DNA of 50,288 nt from Nitrospirae bacterium GWC2_57_13 (GCA_001805055.1 MHDZ01000070.1:1-50288); one strand, 5' to 3'. Counted from the stretch's first letter, positions 32,521 to 42,246 are shown. Translations and numbers: made by a program. The notes: a model not told the origin generated them from the sequence alone.

Positions 32521-34644
32521 ATGGACCTGGCAAAAGCAGTAGCCGTTACGCTGGTGCTGATCGGCGCGGCCTTTATATTCGCCTCCTTCTCTCCGGCGCG
32601 GGCTTCCCGGCCGCTGGTGCCGAATGAGCTGCGCAGGAAATGGCGCGTCATCCTGTACCTGATGTATTTCTTTTTTGCGGGATACCTGTTCTTCGACACC
32701 GTTCTGCTCCTGAATTTTCACCTTCCTTTCACTGAATTCCATGTTCCCCTCGAACTGGTCACGGGCGGCGTCTTCCTGGGAGGCGCCGTGTTCGTCTTCA
32801 TCGTCATTAATCTTTCCGGCGTGACCATCGGGAAGATGCGGGAAGCGGAGCAGGAGCTGCAGACGCTGAATACTACTTTGGAGCAGCGTGTCGAGGAGCG
32901 GGCCGGCGAACTGAAGCAGTCCTATGAGTTCATCAAGACCGTGATGAACAGCATGCAGGACCCCATCTCGGTCATAAATGTCAAGACCCTCCGGATCGTT
33001 GACGTAAATACGGCATTTCTGAGCCAATTCGCATGCACGGAACGTGATGTGATCGGCAAGACCTGTCACGAGGTGACCCATAATCAGAACAGTCCCTGCA
33101 GGCCGCCGAACGACCTCTGTCCGCTCACGGAAATGGTGAGCTCAAAAGGCCACTCCGTGGCCGAACACCTGCACGTGGACGGACGCGGAGAGAAAAGATA
33201 TGTTGAGGTGACAACGTCACCGATCCTGGATGCCCAGGGAAACGTCACCCAGGCCCTGCATATCGTCCGCGACATCACGGACCGCAAGAAAGCTGCCGAG
33301 CAGATCCAGTTCCTCGCCTATTATGACGGACTGACCGGCCTGCCGAACCGTCGGTTCTATAAGGAGCTGCTGGTCCGAGCCATCCAGTACGCCGATCGGC
33401 AAAAGAAGATCCTGGCCGTGCTGTTCATAGACCTTGACGGGTTCAAGCGGGTGAACGATACGCTGGGCCATGATGCAGGAGACCAGCTGTTGAAGGAGGT
33501 AGCGAATCGGCTGGAGCAGTGCGTCAGGAAGAGCGATTACGTGGCCCGCCAGTGGGAGGACAGTACTGTCCCCGACATGGTCTCGCGCATCGGCGGCGAT
33601 GAGTTCATCGTGCTGTTGAATGACGTTGCCCAGGGGCGCGACGCAGCGCGCGTGGCGCAGCGCATGCTGAAATCCGTGGCCGCGCCCTGCACATTGAATG
33701 GGCAGGAGGTGCGAATTTCAGCCAGCATCGGGATCGCCCTGTTTCCGGCTGACGGTAAGGACGCCGAAATGCTGCTCAAGGGCTCCGATATCGCCATGTA
33801 CCATGCCAAAGAGCAGGGCAAGGACAACTATAAGTTCTATTCATCCAGCTTGAACAAGTCGGCCCTTGAACGCCTTGCCATGGAAGGCGAGCTGCGGCAG
33901 GCTGTGGAACATGAAGAGTTCGTCCTGCACTATCAGCCGCGCATCGCGATCCGGGGAGGCGGCGTGACCGGGGTGGAGGCGCTGGTGCGCTGGAACCATC
34001 CCGGCCGCGGCCTTATCGCCCCGGGAGCTTTCATCCCCCTGGCCGAGGAAACAGGACTGATCTCGCAGATCGGGCAATGGGTCCTCAGCACGGCATGCGC
34101 GCAGCATCGGGAGTGGACAACAGCGGGCCTGCCTGCGGTTCCCCTAGCCGTGAACGTATCGCGCCGGCAGTTCGAGCGGCAGAAACTGAACGAGGTTGTC
34201 GCAAAGGTCCTGCGCGAGAGCGGATGCGATCCCCGCTATCTTGAACTGGAGATCACCGAAAGCATGATCATGCAGGACCCAGTCAAGGCAGGCGAAATGC
34301 TCAGCAAGCTCAGGGCCATCGGGATCAGGATCGCCGTGGACGATTTCGGAACGGGATATTCCTCGCTCGACACGCTGAAGAAGCTTCCCCTGGACTATCT
34401 GAAGATCGACCGCTCCTTTGTGGCGCATATCACCGCTGCAGACGGGGACCGGGCCATCGCTTCGGCCATCATTGCCATGGCACACAGCCTGAAGCTCAAG
34501 GTGATCGCCGAGGGCGTGGAGACGGAAGAGCAGCTTGCCGTTCTGCGCGAGCTGGGCTGCGACGAGGCGCAGGGTTATCTGTTCAGCAAGCCGGTCCCGG
34601 CCGAGGAGTGCGAGCGGTTCCTGCGGGAGCGGATGAAAGCGTAA
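32521..34644 (+). CDS. Membrane PAS-GGDEF-EAL cyclic-di-GMP enzyme
   Basis: A 707-residue inner-membrane protein with three hydrophobic segments (about residues 5-25, 44-64, 80-100), a coiled coil (105-135), a PAS domain (140-260), a GGDEF domain (FIDLDGFKRVNDTLGHDAGD; signature RIGGDEF) and an EAL domain (GVEALVRWNHP, ITESMIMQD, VDDFGTGYSSL). Both catalytic signatures are intact, so it could make or break c-di-GMP. The PAS carries cysteines/histidines in GKTCHEVTHNQNSPC...CPL, a recurring PAS variant possibly binding metal. It stands alone, and the ATG at 32521 has a weak SD. Confidence 0.92.
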   Translation: MDLAKAVAVTLVLIGAAFIFASFSPARASRPLVPNELRRKWRVILYLMYFFFAGYLFFDTVLLLNFHLPFTEFHVPLELVTGGVFLGGAVFVFIVINLSGVTIGKMREAEQELQTLNTTLEQRVEERAGELKQSYEFIKTVMNSMQDPISVINVKTLRIVDVNTAFLSQFACTERDVIGKTCHEVTHNQNSPCRPPNDLCPLTEMVSSKGHSVAEHLHVDGRGEKRYVEVTTSPILDAQGNVTQALHIVRDITDRKKAAEQIQFLAYYDGLTGLPNRRFYKELLVRAIQYADRQKKILAVLFIDLDGFKRVNDTLGHDAGDQLLKEVANRLEQCVRKSDYVARQWEDSTVPDMVSRIGGDEFIVLLNDVAQGRDAARVAQRMLKSVAAPCTLNGQEVRISASIGIALFPADGKDAEMLLKGSDIAMYHAKEQGKDNYKFYSSSLNKSALERLAMEGELRQAVEHEEFVLHYQPRIAIRGGGVTGVEALVRWNHPGRGLIAPGAFIPLAEETGLISQIGQWVLSTACAQHREWTTAGLPAVPLAVNVSRRQFERQKLNEVVAKVLRESGCDPRYLELEITESMIMQDPVKAGEMLSKLRAIGIRIAVDDFGTGYSSLDTLKKLPLDYLKIDRSFVAHITAADGDRAIASAIIAMAHSLKLKVIAEGVETEEQLAVLRELGCDEAQGYLFSKPVPAEECERFLRERMKA

Positions 34645-34741
34645 AATGAGACGGTGAAGGACGGGGAAAGAAGCCGGGAGGAGAGCTGTTCGAGCGCCAG
34701 CCCGCCATTTTGCTATGTACGTCAGGCGACACGGTGGCAGA

Positions 34742-34793
34742 GTAGGGGCGACCATGGTCGCCCAACCCGCAGGGCGGGCATGCCCGCCCCTAC
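34742..34793. repeat. Double-palindrome dispersed repeat within outer inverted arms
   Basis: Perfect palindromes GGGCGACCATGGTCGCCC (34746-34763) and GGGCGGGCATGCCCGCCC (34772-34789) lie inside outer arms GTAGGGG (34742-34748) and CCCCTAC (34787-34793). The RNA or single-stranded DNA could fold as a three-way junction. It resembles widespread extragenic palindromes. It lies in the gap between the converging GGDEF-EAL gene and aconitase. Confidence 0.65.
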
Positions 34794-34835
34794 GTTTCGT
34801 CCGTGCCGCATCAGATACCTTGAACAACCAGTAAT

Positions 34836-36773
34836 TTAGCCCGACCGGCTGCGCGTATAGTTCAGCATGCCGCCTGCCAGCAGGATGTCCTTCTGCCGGA
34901 GTGAAAGTGAGTATGTAACCGCAATGGCCTTCCCGCCTGCGGTCCTGAGCGTAAGGTCCGTGCCCTTCTGCAAGGCCGCGCGGATACTGCTTATCTCAAT
35001 CTGTTCCTTCGCATTCAGAGAATCATAATCAGCTTCATTCGCGAATATCAGCGGCAGGATGCCGAAGTTGATGAGGTTCGCTGCGTGAATGCGTTCAAAG
35101 GACTTCGCGACCACTGCCTTGATGCCAAGATACATGGGACAGATCGCCGCGTGCTCGCGGCTGGAGCCCTGGCCGTAGCTCAGACCCGCGATGATGACAT
35201 TGTGAATGCCCGCCTTCTTGTTCTCCAGCGCCTGTTTCGAAAAATCCGGGTCAAGTGCCTCGAAAACGAACTCAGCGTACCTCGGGATGTTCGACCGGTA
35301 CTTGAGCCGCGAGCCTGCAGGCATGATATGGTCCGTGGTGATCTTGTCGCCCACCTTGATGGCAACGATGCCTTTGATCGTGTCGGGCAACGGCTCGCCC
35401 TTGGGCGGATCGCCGATGTTTGGACCGCGGTATATCGTGATCGACTCGGGCCTCTCCGACGGCGGCAGGACAAGGGAGTCATCGATCCAGAACTCGGCGG
35501 GCATGGCGATCTCCGGATAGGCGATGCCAAGGTCGCGGGGATCGGTGATCTTGCCCGTGAGGGCCGAGGCCACTGCAGTTTCAGGGCTCGTGAGATAAAT
35601 GCCGGCGCTCTTGGTGCCGGACCGGCCTTCGAAGTTGCGGTTGCTTGTCCGGACCGACACGGCATCGGTCCTGGGCGCCTGTCCCGCCCCGATGCAGAAC
35701 CCGCAGGTGGATTCAAGGACCCTCGCGCCGCTCGCTATGATGTCGGCAAGGCCGCCATTCCGCGCGATCATCTCGAGCACCTGGCGCGATCCGGGTGCAA
35801 TGCCGAAGCTTACGTCGGGATGGACCTTCTTCCCTTTCAGCAGGGATGCCACTATCATCAGGTCACGGAACGACGAGTTGGTGCAGGAGCCTACCATCAC
35901 CTGGTCGACCTTCGTGCCTGCCACGTCCTTCACGGTCGCGATATTATCAGGCGAATGAGGCCTGGCCACGCGCGGCACGAGCGAACCAAGATCGATATCG
36001 ATCACGCGGTCGTAGGTCGCGTCGGTATCCGCTTCAAGGACGATCCAGTCCTGCTCGCGTTTCTGGGCCTTCAGGAAGGCCTTGGCGACCGCGTCGCTCG
36101 GAAAGACCGAAGTGGTCACCCCGAGCTCGGCGCCCATGTTCGTGATCGTGGCACGCTCCGGCACCGAGAGCGTTGCGACGCCCTCGCCGCCGTACTCGAG
36201 CACGGTTCCCACGTTCCCCTTGGTGGTGAGCATCTCGAGGACCGCCAGGATCACGTCCTTGGCAGCCACCCAGGGCTTGAGCTTTCCGCTCAGGTTGACC
36301 TTCACCACCTTCGGGCAGGTAAGGTAAAAGGGCCCGCCGCCCATGGCTACAGCCACATCCAGACCGCCTGCGCCAACAGCAAACATACCGATGCCGCCTC
36401 CCGTGGGGGTGTGCGAATCGGAGCCGAGCAGGGTCTTTCCCGGCCGGCCGAAGCGCTCAAGATGGACCTGGTGGCAAATGCCGTTTCCGGCCTTGGAGTA
36501 ATGGATGCCGTGTTTTGCCGCCACGGTCTGGAGATAGCGGTGGTCGTCGGCGTTCTCGAACCCGTCCTGCAGGGTGTTATGGTCCACATAGCTTACGGAA
36601 AGCTCGGTTGCGACCCGGTCCACACCCATGGCCTCGAACTGGAGGTAGGCCATGGTGCCTGTGGCGTCCTGCGTCAGGGTCTGGTCGATCCTGATGGCGA
36701 TCTCGTTCCCCGGCTCCAGGGTCCCTTCCACGAGGTGGGCTTTCAGGATCTTTTCAACAAGGTTCTTTCCCAT
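34836..36773 (-). CDS. acn: Aconitate hydratase, Aquifex-type
   Basis: A 645-residue [4Fe-4S] enzyme interconverting citrate and isocitrate. Cluster cysteines are in GSCTNSSFRD and CGFCIGAGQAP. The N-terminal half has IDQTLTQDATGTMAYLQF, GSDSHTPTGGGIGMFAVG; the swivel domain has LSYGQGSSREHAAICPMYLG. The short length and order match the aconitase group found in Aquifex, delta-proteobacteria and Nitrospirota rather than the 890-residue AcnA. The ATG at 36773 has an AAGGAG SD; the open frame reaches further upstream but crosses the promoter. It supplies isocitrate to Icd. Confidence 0.93.
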   Translation of the reverse strand: MGKNLVEKILKAHLVEGTLEPGNEIAIRIDQTLTQDATGTMAYLQFEAMGVDRVATELSVSYVDHNTLQDGFENADDHRYLQTVAAKHGIHYSKAGNGICHQVHLERFGRPGKTLLGSDSHTPTGGGIGMFAVGAGGLDVAVAMGGGPFYLTCPKVVKVNLSGKLKPWVAAKDVILAVLEMLTTKGNVGTVLEYGGEGVATLSVPERATITNMGAELGVTTSVFPSDAVAKAFLKAQKREQDWIVLEADTDATYDRVIDIDLGSLVPRVARPHSPDNIATVKDVAGTKVDQVMVGSCTNSSFRDLMIVASLLKGKKVHPDVSFGIAPGSRQVLEMIARNGGLADIIASGARVLESTCGFCIGAGQAPRTDAVSVRTSNRNFEGRSGTKSAGIYLTSPETAVASALTGKITDPRDLGIAYPEIAMPAEFWIDDSLVLPPSERPESITIYRGPNIGDPPKGEPLPDTIKGIVAIKVGDKITTDHIMPAGSRLKYRSNIPRYAEFVFEALDPDFSKQALENKKAGIHNVIIAGLSYGQGSSREHAAICPMYLGIKAVVAKSFERIHAANLINFGILPLIFANEADYDSLNAKEQIEISSIRAALQKGTDLTLRTAGGKAIAVTYSLSLRQKDILLAGGMLNYTRSRSG

Positions 36774-36816
36774 AACACAGACTCCTTCCCAATTGTTGGT
36801 GTGGCCGTGAACGCGC

Positions 36817-36846
36817 ATTATAGTGCATCGGTGCGAGCCATGGCAA
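36817..36846 (-). promoter_or_regulatory. Promoter of aconitase
   Basis: Minus-strand TTGCCA (36846-36841), an 18-base spacer and a perfect TATAAT (36822-36817), giving a leader of roughly 37 bases. Confidence 0.65.
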
Positions 36847-36876
36847 CTGGAAATTTGGTCACAAGCGCCGCAATTC

Positions 36877-36905
36877 TTGACAATACCAGACGGTTCAGGT
36901 AGAGT
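36877..36905 (+). promoter_or_regulatory. Promoter of the PhnD-like/histidine kinase pair
   Basis: TTGACA (36877-36882), a 17-base spacer, then TAGAGT (36900-36905). It is divergent from the aconitase promoter. The predicted start coincides with the GTG at 36912. Confidence 0.6.
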
Positions 36906-36911
36906 TTCCTT

Positions 36912-37799
36912 GTGAAACCGAAGAGAGCAATGCTGGCGCTCTTTCTGGGCCTCGTCATTCATGCCGGGCCTGCTGTGGCTGAAGGTACGGTGCGGCCCCC
37001 CGATGCACCCCCTGCAGCCTCCTATTCCCTCGGGGTCATTCCTTTCTACGGCCCGGAAAAGATCTGGGCACTCTACTCCCCCTTTGTTGATTACCTGAAC
37101 CGCACCTCAGGCGTTTCCTGGGAGCTGAAGCTCTATCATAATCACGAATCCCTCATCGAGGACCTCTGTTCCGGCAGACTGTCCATTGCCCTCCTCGGGC
37201 CGGCTCCGCTCGGCCGGGCGAAAAAGAAGTGCAGCGTAGATCCGCTCATTGTCGCGCTGGGGCCTGACCGCAAGCCCTTCTACCGGTCTATTCTGCTCAC
37301 CGGTGATTTCTCTGTCCGCTCCCTTTCCGATCTCAAGGGCAAGCCTGTGGCCTTCTTCAAAAACTCCACGGCGTCCCATGTACTGCCCGCAAAAATGCTG
37401 AGGGACGCGGGGCTCAGGCCTGACCAGGTCCGGCCGGTCTTTTTTGAGAGCCAGGGGAGCATCATGGATGCACTCCAGCGGGGCGAGGTGTCTGCCGGAG
37501 GGGTGAAGGAGGCGCTTTATAAGCGGTTCAAAAAATCCCGGCTTCGCGTGCTCAAGAGCTCGGACCCGCTCCCGAACTTCGCCTTCTGCGCGCTGCCGTC
37601 GCTCGATGCACGAGCAAAAAAAACTTTTTCCGGCCTGCTCCTGGCGCTCTCGCCGCACGCTAACAAGAAGGACCGGGAACTGATGCGCCACTGGGACGAC
37701 GAGATAAGGAACGGTTTCATAAAGCCGCCGGGCACGTACCTGCGCGACGTGGAGCAGGTGAACCGATACTACGAAGAGATGGCCCATGAGAATAAATAA
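36912..37799 (+). CDS. PhnD-like periplasmic phosphate/phosphonate-type binding protein
   Basis: A 295-residue exported protein with a signal peptide (residues 1-24, ending PAVAE). It has the fold of PhnD/ABC-type binding proteins: SLGVIPFYGPEKIW, LYHNHESLIEDLCSGRLSIA, LKGKPVAFFKNSTASHVLPA and FFESQGSIMDALQRGEVSAG. There is no permease or ATPase gene nearby; instead it overlaps the next gene, a membrane histidine kinase, by 14 bases. It is therefore more likely to serve as the ligand-sensing partner of that kinase. The start is GTG at 36912, or ATG at 36930, which has a better SD and keeps a shorter signal peptide. The ligand is unknown. Confidence 0.85.
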   Translation: MKPKRAMLALFLGLVIHAGPAVAEGTVRPPDAPPAASYSLGVIPFYGPEKIWALYSPFVDYLNRTSGVSWELKLYHNHESLIEDLCSGRLSIALLGPAPLGRAKKKCSVDPLIVALGPDRKPFYRSILLTGDFSVRSLSDLKGKPVAFFKNSTASHVLPAKMLRDAGLRPDQVRPVFFESQGSIMDALQRGEVSAGGVKEALYKRFKKSRLRVLKSSDPLPNFAFCALPSLDARAKKTFSGLLLALSPHANKKDRELMRHWDDEIRNGFIKPPGTYLRDVEQVNRYYEEMAHENK

Positions 37800-40494
37800 G
37801 AACAGCCTGGCCTTCCGCCTACTCGTCCCGACGTTCCTGCTTATCGGCGTCGTGGCCCTGGTGATGCTTTTGCTTGTGCACCGCATCTCCGAAACCATCT
37901 CCGAGGATTATCACCGGTTCACGATCACGCAGTATTCGAATGAAGTAAAGCACATCCTGGATTCTGCCATCATCGCCCTTACCACGGCGAATATCCTCGA
38001 CAAGCCCCCGGTTGTGGAGGCGAAAAAGCGGTCCGTCATCGAGGCCATCAGTCTTTACTGGCGGAACAACGACCTGGACGGTTGCATTTTCGACGCCCGC
38101 GGCGAGTCCCTCTTTTCCTCTCTTGATGAGCATCTTGGTAGAAAGGTCATGGCGCTGTGCGAACACCAGCCCGGCCATTTCCATTTTGATGAGGCCGGGT
38201 ATCATATCCACGGCCATGCGATCGATTTTCCGGCCTGGGAATGGGGCGTGGTCACCCTCACCAGGCCGATAACACCGGTGCTCTACCGGAGGGAAACGGC
38301 CTTTCTGCTCCCGCTGATCGCGCTGGGTTCGGCCCTGACCGCGGCAGGGGTCTTCTTCATTTTCTGTCGCAATTTCCGCAGGCCTGTCCGGGCGATCATT
38401 GCCGAGATCCGCAGCGGCGGGCCTGTACGGCCCGTTGGCATCTCCGAGCTGGATACCATCGGCGTCGCCGTGAACGACTCCGTGGACCGGCTGCTCAAAA
38501 AGACGAACCAGTGCCAGCTTCTGCATAATCTTGCCATCTCCATCCATGAGAATTTGTCAACAGATGAGGTCCTCCGAACGATCCTTGAGCGCGCGGCCGG
38601 CCTGATCGAAGCTGAACTCGCCGGCATCGCGCTGTATAATGACCAGGGCGGGTTCAAGAAGTTGATCACCCTCGGCACGCCGAAGGAAATGGAGGGCCGC
38701 GTGCCGCAAGGCAGGGGCCTTTTGAGCGCCATGCGGCTGTCGCTCGTTCCGCTCCGGATCGACGATGTGGCAGCCCACCCGGGATTCAGCGGAGCTTTTC
38801 CCGCGGAACATCCGGTGGTCAGGAACCTTCTGGGGTATCCCATCTACGACGACGGCCGGCCAGTTGGCGCACTGTACTTCGGCAACAAGCCCGGCGGGTT
38901 TACGGCAGAGGATGAGGAACTGCTCAAGGCGATCTCGGCCGACGCAGCCATCGCTGTTACCCGGGCAGAACAGGTGAGCGAGCTTGCCCGGTTCAAGCAG
39001 GTGATCGATTCGGCCTTTGATGTAGTGATCATTACCGACACAACAGGCCGCATCCGGTACGTGAACCCCGCCTTCGAGAGCATTACGGGTTACAGCCGTG
39101 AAGAAGCGATCGGGAAGAACCCGAATATCCTGAAGAGCGGTCATCATGACGAAGAGTTTCATAAACATGTCTGGGACACTATCAACGCGGGCACTATGTG
39201 GAAGGGCGAGTTCATCAACCGGAAGCAGGACGGCAGCATATATTACGCTTCGGCCATCATCTTCCCCATCAGCACAGAAGAAGGAGTCAACTTCGTCTCC
39301 ATCCAACGGGATGTGACCCATGAAAAGAGGCTGTACGAGCAGCTCCTGCGCGCCCAGAAGATGGAGGCTATCGGAACACTCGCCGGCGGCATAGCCCACG
39401 ATTTCAACAATCTCCTCGCAGCCATCCTGGGTTATTCCGAGATCATCCTTACCCAGACCGTCGAGGGCGATGCGTTCCATAAGCCGGCCTCCGTCATCAA
39501 GCACGCGGCGGAGCGGGGCGCGGACCTGGCCAGGAAGATATTGATGATCACGCGGAAGGAGAAGATGGAGACCCGGCCCGTGAGCCTGAACAAGATCATC
39601 AGCAGCGCCGAAGAGCTGTTCCAGCGGAGCATGCCCAAGAACATCGAGATCGTCCTGAACCTCAAGCAGGATCTGCCTCTCATCAAGGCAGACCCCACGC
39701 AGATCCAGCAGGTCGTCATGAATCTGGCGGTGAACGCGCGGGACGCCATGCCCGACGGCGGCAGGCTCTTGATCGAGACCACGGTGGTGGGCACGGAGAA
39801 CGGCGCTGCCAACGGCCTTCCGCATACGATAAGCAAAAGCGGATTCGTAAAGCTTTCTGTGTCCGATACGGGCATGGGCATGGACGTGGAAACGCAGCGG
39901 AAGATCTTCGACCCTTTCTTCACCACGAAGGAAACGGGCAAGGGCACGGGCCTCGGCCTTTATATCGTCCATTCCGTAGTGAGCAATCACAACGGCTACA
40001 TCAACCTCTACAGCGAGCCGCGCAAGGGCACCCGGTTCGCAATCTATTTTCCCGTCACGAAAGACGCGAACCAAGACGCGGCAGAGGAACCCCAGGACCT
40101 CCGGGGATCGGGAACCATACTCGTTATCGACGACGAGTCGCCGATCCGCGAACTCTGCCGGGACATGCTCGAACCGCTGGGCTACGCCGTCATCACCGCC
40201 GAGAATGGCGAAGAGGGAATCAGGGCTTTCCGCGAGCAGAAGGATTCCATAGCGCTCGTCATCCTCGACATGGTTATGCCGAAGATGGGCGGGAGCGAGG
40301 TGTTCCAGGCGCTGATGACGATCGATCCCGGGGTCAAGGTGCTGATCTGCTCGGGATACACCCATGACGGGTTCGCCGGCATCGGTGCGCTGATGAAGAA
40401 CGGCGCCGCAGGCTTCATACAAAAGCCTTTTACGCGCCAGACCATAGGAACGACCATAAAAAAAGTCCTCTCCGGCCATCAGCCGATGGTATAA
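37786..40494 (+). CDS. Hybrid sensor histidine kinase (sensor, HAMP, GAF, PAS, kinase, REC)
   Basis: A 902-residue membrane kinase. TM segments lie at about residues 10-32 and 170-193, enclosing a periplasmic region; a short HAMP-like segment follows. GAF covers about 245-405. PAS covers about 405-525 ([27 protein letters not shown]). The H-box is [19 protein letters not shown]. The ATPase has [13 protein letters not shown]-type N box, VSDTGMGMD and [11 protein letters not shown]. The C-terminal REC has [12 protein letters not shown] and [14 protein letters not shown] 14-base overlap with the PhnD-like gene argues for a joint periplasmic sensor. The output partner is unknown. Confidence 0.92.
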   Translation: MRINKNSLAFRLLVPTFLLIGVVALVMLLLVHRISETISEDYHRFTITQYSNEVKHILDSAIIALTTANILDKPPVVEAKKRSVIEAISLYWRNNDLDGCIFDARGESLFSSLDEHLGRKVMALCEHQPGHFHFDEAGYHIHGHAIDFPAWEWGVVTLTRPITPVLYRRETAFLLPLIALGSALTAAGVFFIFCRNFRRPVRAIIAEIRSGGPVRPVGISELDTIGVAVNDSVDRLLKKTNQCQLLHNLAISIHENLSTDEVLRTILERAAGLIEAELAGIALYNDQGGFKKLITLGTPKEMEGRVPQGRGLLSAMRLSLVPLRIDDVAAHPGFSGAFPAEHPVVRNLLGYPIYDDGRPVGALYFGNKPGGFTAEDEELLKAISADAAIAVTRAEQVSELARFKQVIDSAFDVVIITDTTGRIRYVNPAFESITGYSREEAIGKNPNILKSGHHDEEFHKHVWDTINAGTMWKGEFINRKQDGSIYYASAIIFPISTEEGVNFVSIQRDVTHEKRLYEQLLRAQKMEAIGTLAGGIAHDFNNLLAAILGYSEIILTQTVEGDAFHKPASVIKHAAERGADLARKILMITRKEKMETRPVSLNKIISSAEELFQRSMPKNIEIVLNLKQDLPLIKADPTQIQQVVMNLAVNARDAMPDGGRLLIETTVVGTENGAANGLPHTISKSGFVKLSVSDTGMGMDVETQRKIFDPFFTTKETGKGTGLGLYIVHSVVSNHNGYINLYSEPRKGTRFAIYFPVTKDANQDAAEEPQDLRGSGTILVIDDESPIRELCRDMLEPLGYAVITAENGEEGIRAFREQKDSIALVILDMVMPKMGGSEVFQALMTIDPGVKVLICSGYTHDGFAGIGALMKNGAAGFIQKPFTRQTIGTTIKKVLSGHQPMV

Positions 40495-40512
40495 TACATC
40501 GTACAGTTTAAA

Positions 40513-40547
40513 GGGACAGTCCCCCTGAAAGAAAAGGGGACAGTCCC
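40513..40547. repeat. GGGACAGTCCC palindrome pair upstream of the oxidoreductase
   Basis: GGGACAGTCCC at 40513-40523 and again at 40537-40547. The pair forms a near-perfect inverted repeat. It lies just before the SD of the old yellow enzyme gene. Confidence 0.7.
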
Positions 40548-40567
40548 TTTCTCAAAGGAGCACGAGC

Positions 40568-41692
40568 ATGAGTGGACTTTTCGATTCGACGTCGATCAAC
40601 GGCATGCAGCTCAGGAACCGTTTTGTCCGGTCCGCTACCTGGGAAGGCATGTGCGACAACGACGGCAGGCCCACGGAAAAGCTGGTGCAATGCTATCGCA
40701 ATCTTGCCATAGGCGGCGCGGGGTTGATCATCACTGGGTATTCGTTCGTGCGGCTTGACGGCAAACAGCTTCCCAGTAAAATGGGCATCCACCGCGACGA
40801 TTTCGCGCCGGAGATGAAAGCCCTGACCAAGGCGGTGCATGACAAGCAGGGCAGGATCTGCGTCCAGCTCGTTCATGCCGGAGCGCTGTCGGCATCCAAG
40901 CCGGAACAGGCCCGTCTCCTCGCGCCCTCGGCGGTGGAAGCCCCGACCTACAGCACGGTTCCCTCGGAAATGACGGCGAAGGACATCGGTGAGCTCGTCG
41001 CCGCCTTCGGCGATGGGGCGCGGCGGGCACGGGAGTGGGGCTTCGATGCCGTTCAGCTTCATGCCGCCCACGGATACCTTATCAATCAATTTTTGTCACC
41101 CCTCACCAATCAGAGGACCGACGCCTACGGAGGCAGCATTGAGAACCGCAGCCGCTTCCTGCTCGAGGTCTATGGTGCGGCGCGGAGCGCAGTCGGCAAG
41201 GACTTCCCCGTCACGGTCAAGCTGAACGGGTCGGACTTCCTTGCCGGAGGCCTTACGAGCGATGACGCGCTTTTTGCGGCCATGGCCCTTGCCGCGGAGG
41301 ACGTCGATGCCATTGAGGTGAGTGGCGGAACGGCGGCCTCAGGCGATATGACGCCGGTGCGAACCAAGATCGAACGGCGGGAGCAGGAGGCCTATAATCT
41401 TCCGCTGGCCGGGCGCATCAAGCAGGCCGTCACCTGCCCGGTGATGGTCGTGGGCGGCGTACGAAGCTACGAAACAGCGCAGGAGATCATTGAAGAGGAA
41501 AAGGCGGACTATGTGGCCCTTGCTCGGCCGCTGATCCGGGAGCCGGGCCTGGTCCGGCGATGGCAGGAAGGTGATCATGCGCGTGCCCGGTGCATATCCT
41601 GCAACGGCTGTTTCAAACCGGGGCTCAAAGGGAGCGGCATCTACTGCGTGGTGGACAAACTCGAGCGCGAGGGTAAAGGGCAGTCGCTGTAA
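40568..41692 (+). CDS. Old-yellow-enzyme-family NAD(P)H:flavin oxidoreductase
   Basis: A 374-residue TIM-barrel flavoprotein. FMN-site and substrate landmarks are FVRSATWEGMCD, RICVQLVHAGA and the hallmark HAAHGYLINQFLSPLTNQRT followed by DAYGGSIENRSRF. The end VGGVRSYETAQEII, YVALARPLIREPGLV and CISCNGCF fits the single-domain xenobiotic/enoate-reductase branch. The usual Fe-S cluster cysteines and second flavin domain of NADH oxidase-type relatives are absent. The ATG at 40568 has SD AAAGGAG. It is framed by GGGACAGTCCC palindromes on both sides and may be a mobile cassette; the substrate is unknown. Confidence 0.87.
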   Translation: MSGLFDSTSINGMQLRNRFVRSATWEGMCDNDGRPTEKLVQCYRNLAIGGAGLIITGYSFVRLDGKQLPSKMGIHRDDFAPEMKALTKAVHDKQGRICVQLVHAGALSASKPEQARLLAPSAVEAPTYSTVPSEMTAKDIGELVAAFGDGARRAREWGFDAVQLHAAHGYLINQFLSPLTNQRTDAYGGSIENRSRFLLEVYGAARSAVGKDFPVTVKLNGSDFLAGGLTSDDALFAAMALAAEDVDAIEVSGGTAASGDMTPVRTKIERREQEAYNLPLAGRIKQAVTCPVMVVGGVRSYETAQEIIEEEKADYVALARPLIREPGLVRRWQEGDHARARCISCNGCFKPGLKGSGIYCVVDKLEREGKGQSL

Positions 41693-41736
41693 GCGAGGCA
41701 CGTCACCGGCCATTGCGCTGCCCCGGACCGAAAAAA

Positions 41737-41771
41737 GGGACAGTCCCCTTTGGTTCCAGGGGGACTGTCCC
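41737..41771. repeat. GGGACAGTCCCC / GGGGACTGTCCC inverted repeat downstream of the oxidoreductase
   Basis: GGGACAGTCCCC (41737-41748) and GGGGACTGTCCC (41760-41771) are exact reverse complements over 12 bases. They could form a hairpin and may terminate or divide transcripts before the ferritin-like gene. It has no T-run, so I class it as a repeat. Confidence 0.7.
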
Positions 41772-41820
41772 GGTGAGAACCACAGGAATTTACATCCCAA
41801 TTTTTTCAGGAGGTAACACC

Positions 41821-42246
41821 ATGGTCCAGAAAGCGAGTCCCAAACTGGCAGAAATGCTGAATCAGGCCATCGCCGGAGAGCTCCAGGCGATCGTCCAGTA
41901 CATGTGGCACCATGTCATGGTGAAGGGGATGAACTCAGCGTCGCTGTCGGATGTGTTCGAGGAGATCTCCGTGGAAGAGATGAAGCATGCCGAGAAGATC
42001 GCCGAACGGCTTTTCTATTTTGACGTCAACCCCACGACCAAGCCCACTCCCATTGCCACGGGCGGCACGCCGGAGCAGATGCTGAAGGCAAACGTGAAGG
42101 CGGAAGAAGAGGCGATCGCGCTGTACAAGGACATCATCAAGCAGGCTGCGGCGGAAGGGGACGAGACCACGCGGCTGCTGTTCGAGGAAATCCTGTCAGA
42201 CGAGGAACGGCACCACGATACGTTTACGACCTTGCTGGGCCAGTAA
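41821..42246 (+). CDS. Bacterioferritin-like ferritin-family protein
   Basis: A 141-residue four-helix ferritin-fold protein with two ExxH-type di-iron half sites: E20 and E53-x-x-H56 in the first helical pair, then E95/E96 and E128-x-x-H131 in the second. This spacing matches a ferroxidase centre. There is no obvious haem-ligand methionine in the bacterioferritin position. It likely oxidises and stores iron or protects from peroxide. The ATG at 41821 has an AGGAGGT SD. It lies downstream of the oxidoreductase but after a palindrome, so co-transcription is uncertain. Confidence 0.85.
   Translation: MVQKASPKLAEMLNQAIAGELQAIVQYMWHHVMVKGMNSASLSDVFEEISVEEMKHAEKIAERLFYFDVNPTTKPTPIATGGTPEQMLKANVKAEEEAIALYKDIIKQAAAEGDETTRLLFEEILSDEERHHDTFTTLLGQ

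Noticed and set aside
35085-36902. 605-codon open frame on the plus strand opposite aconitase
   Set aside because: Antisense shadow produced by high-GC codon use; aconitase on the other strand has full family motifs.
38557-40479. 640-codon open frame on the minus strand
   Set aside because: Shadow of the histidine kinase, which shows all kinase boxes on the plus strand.
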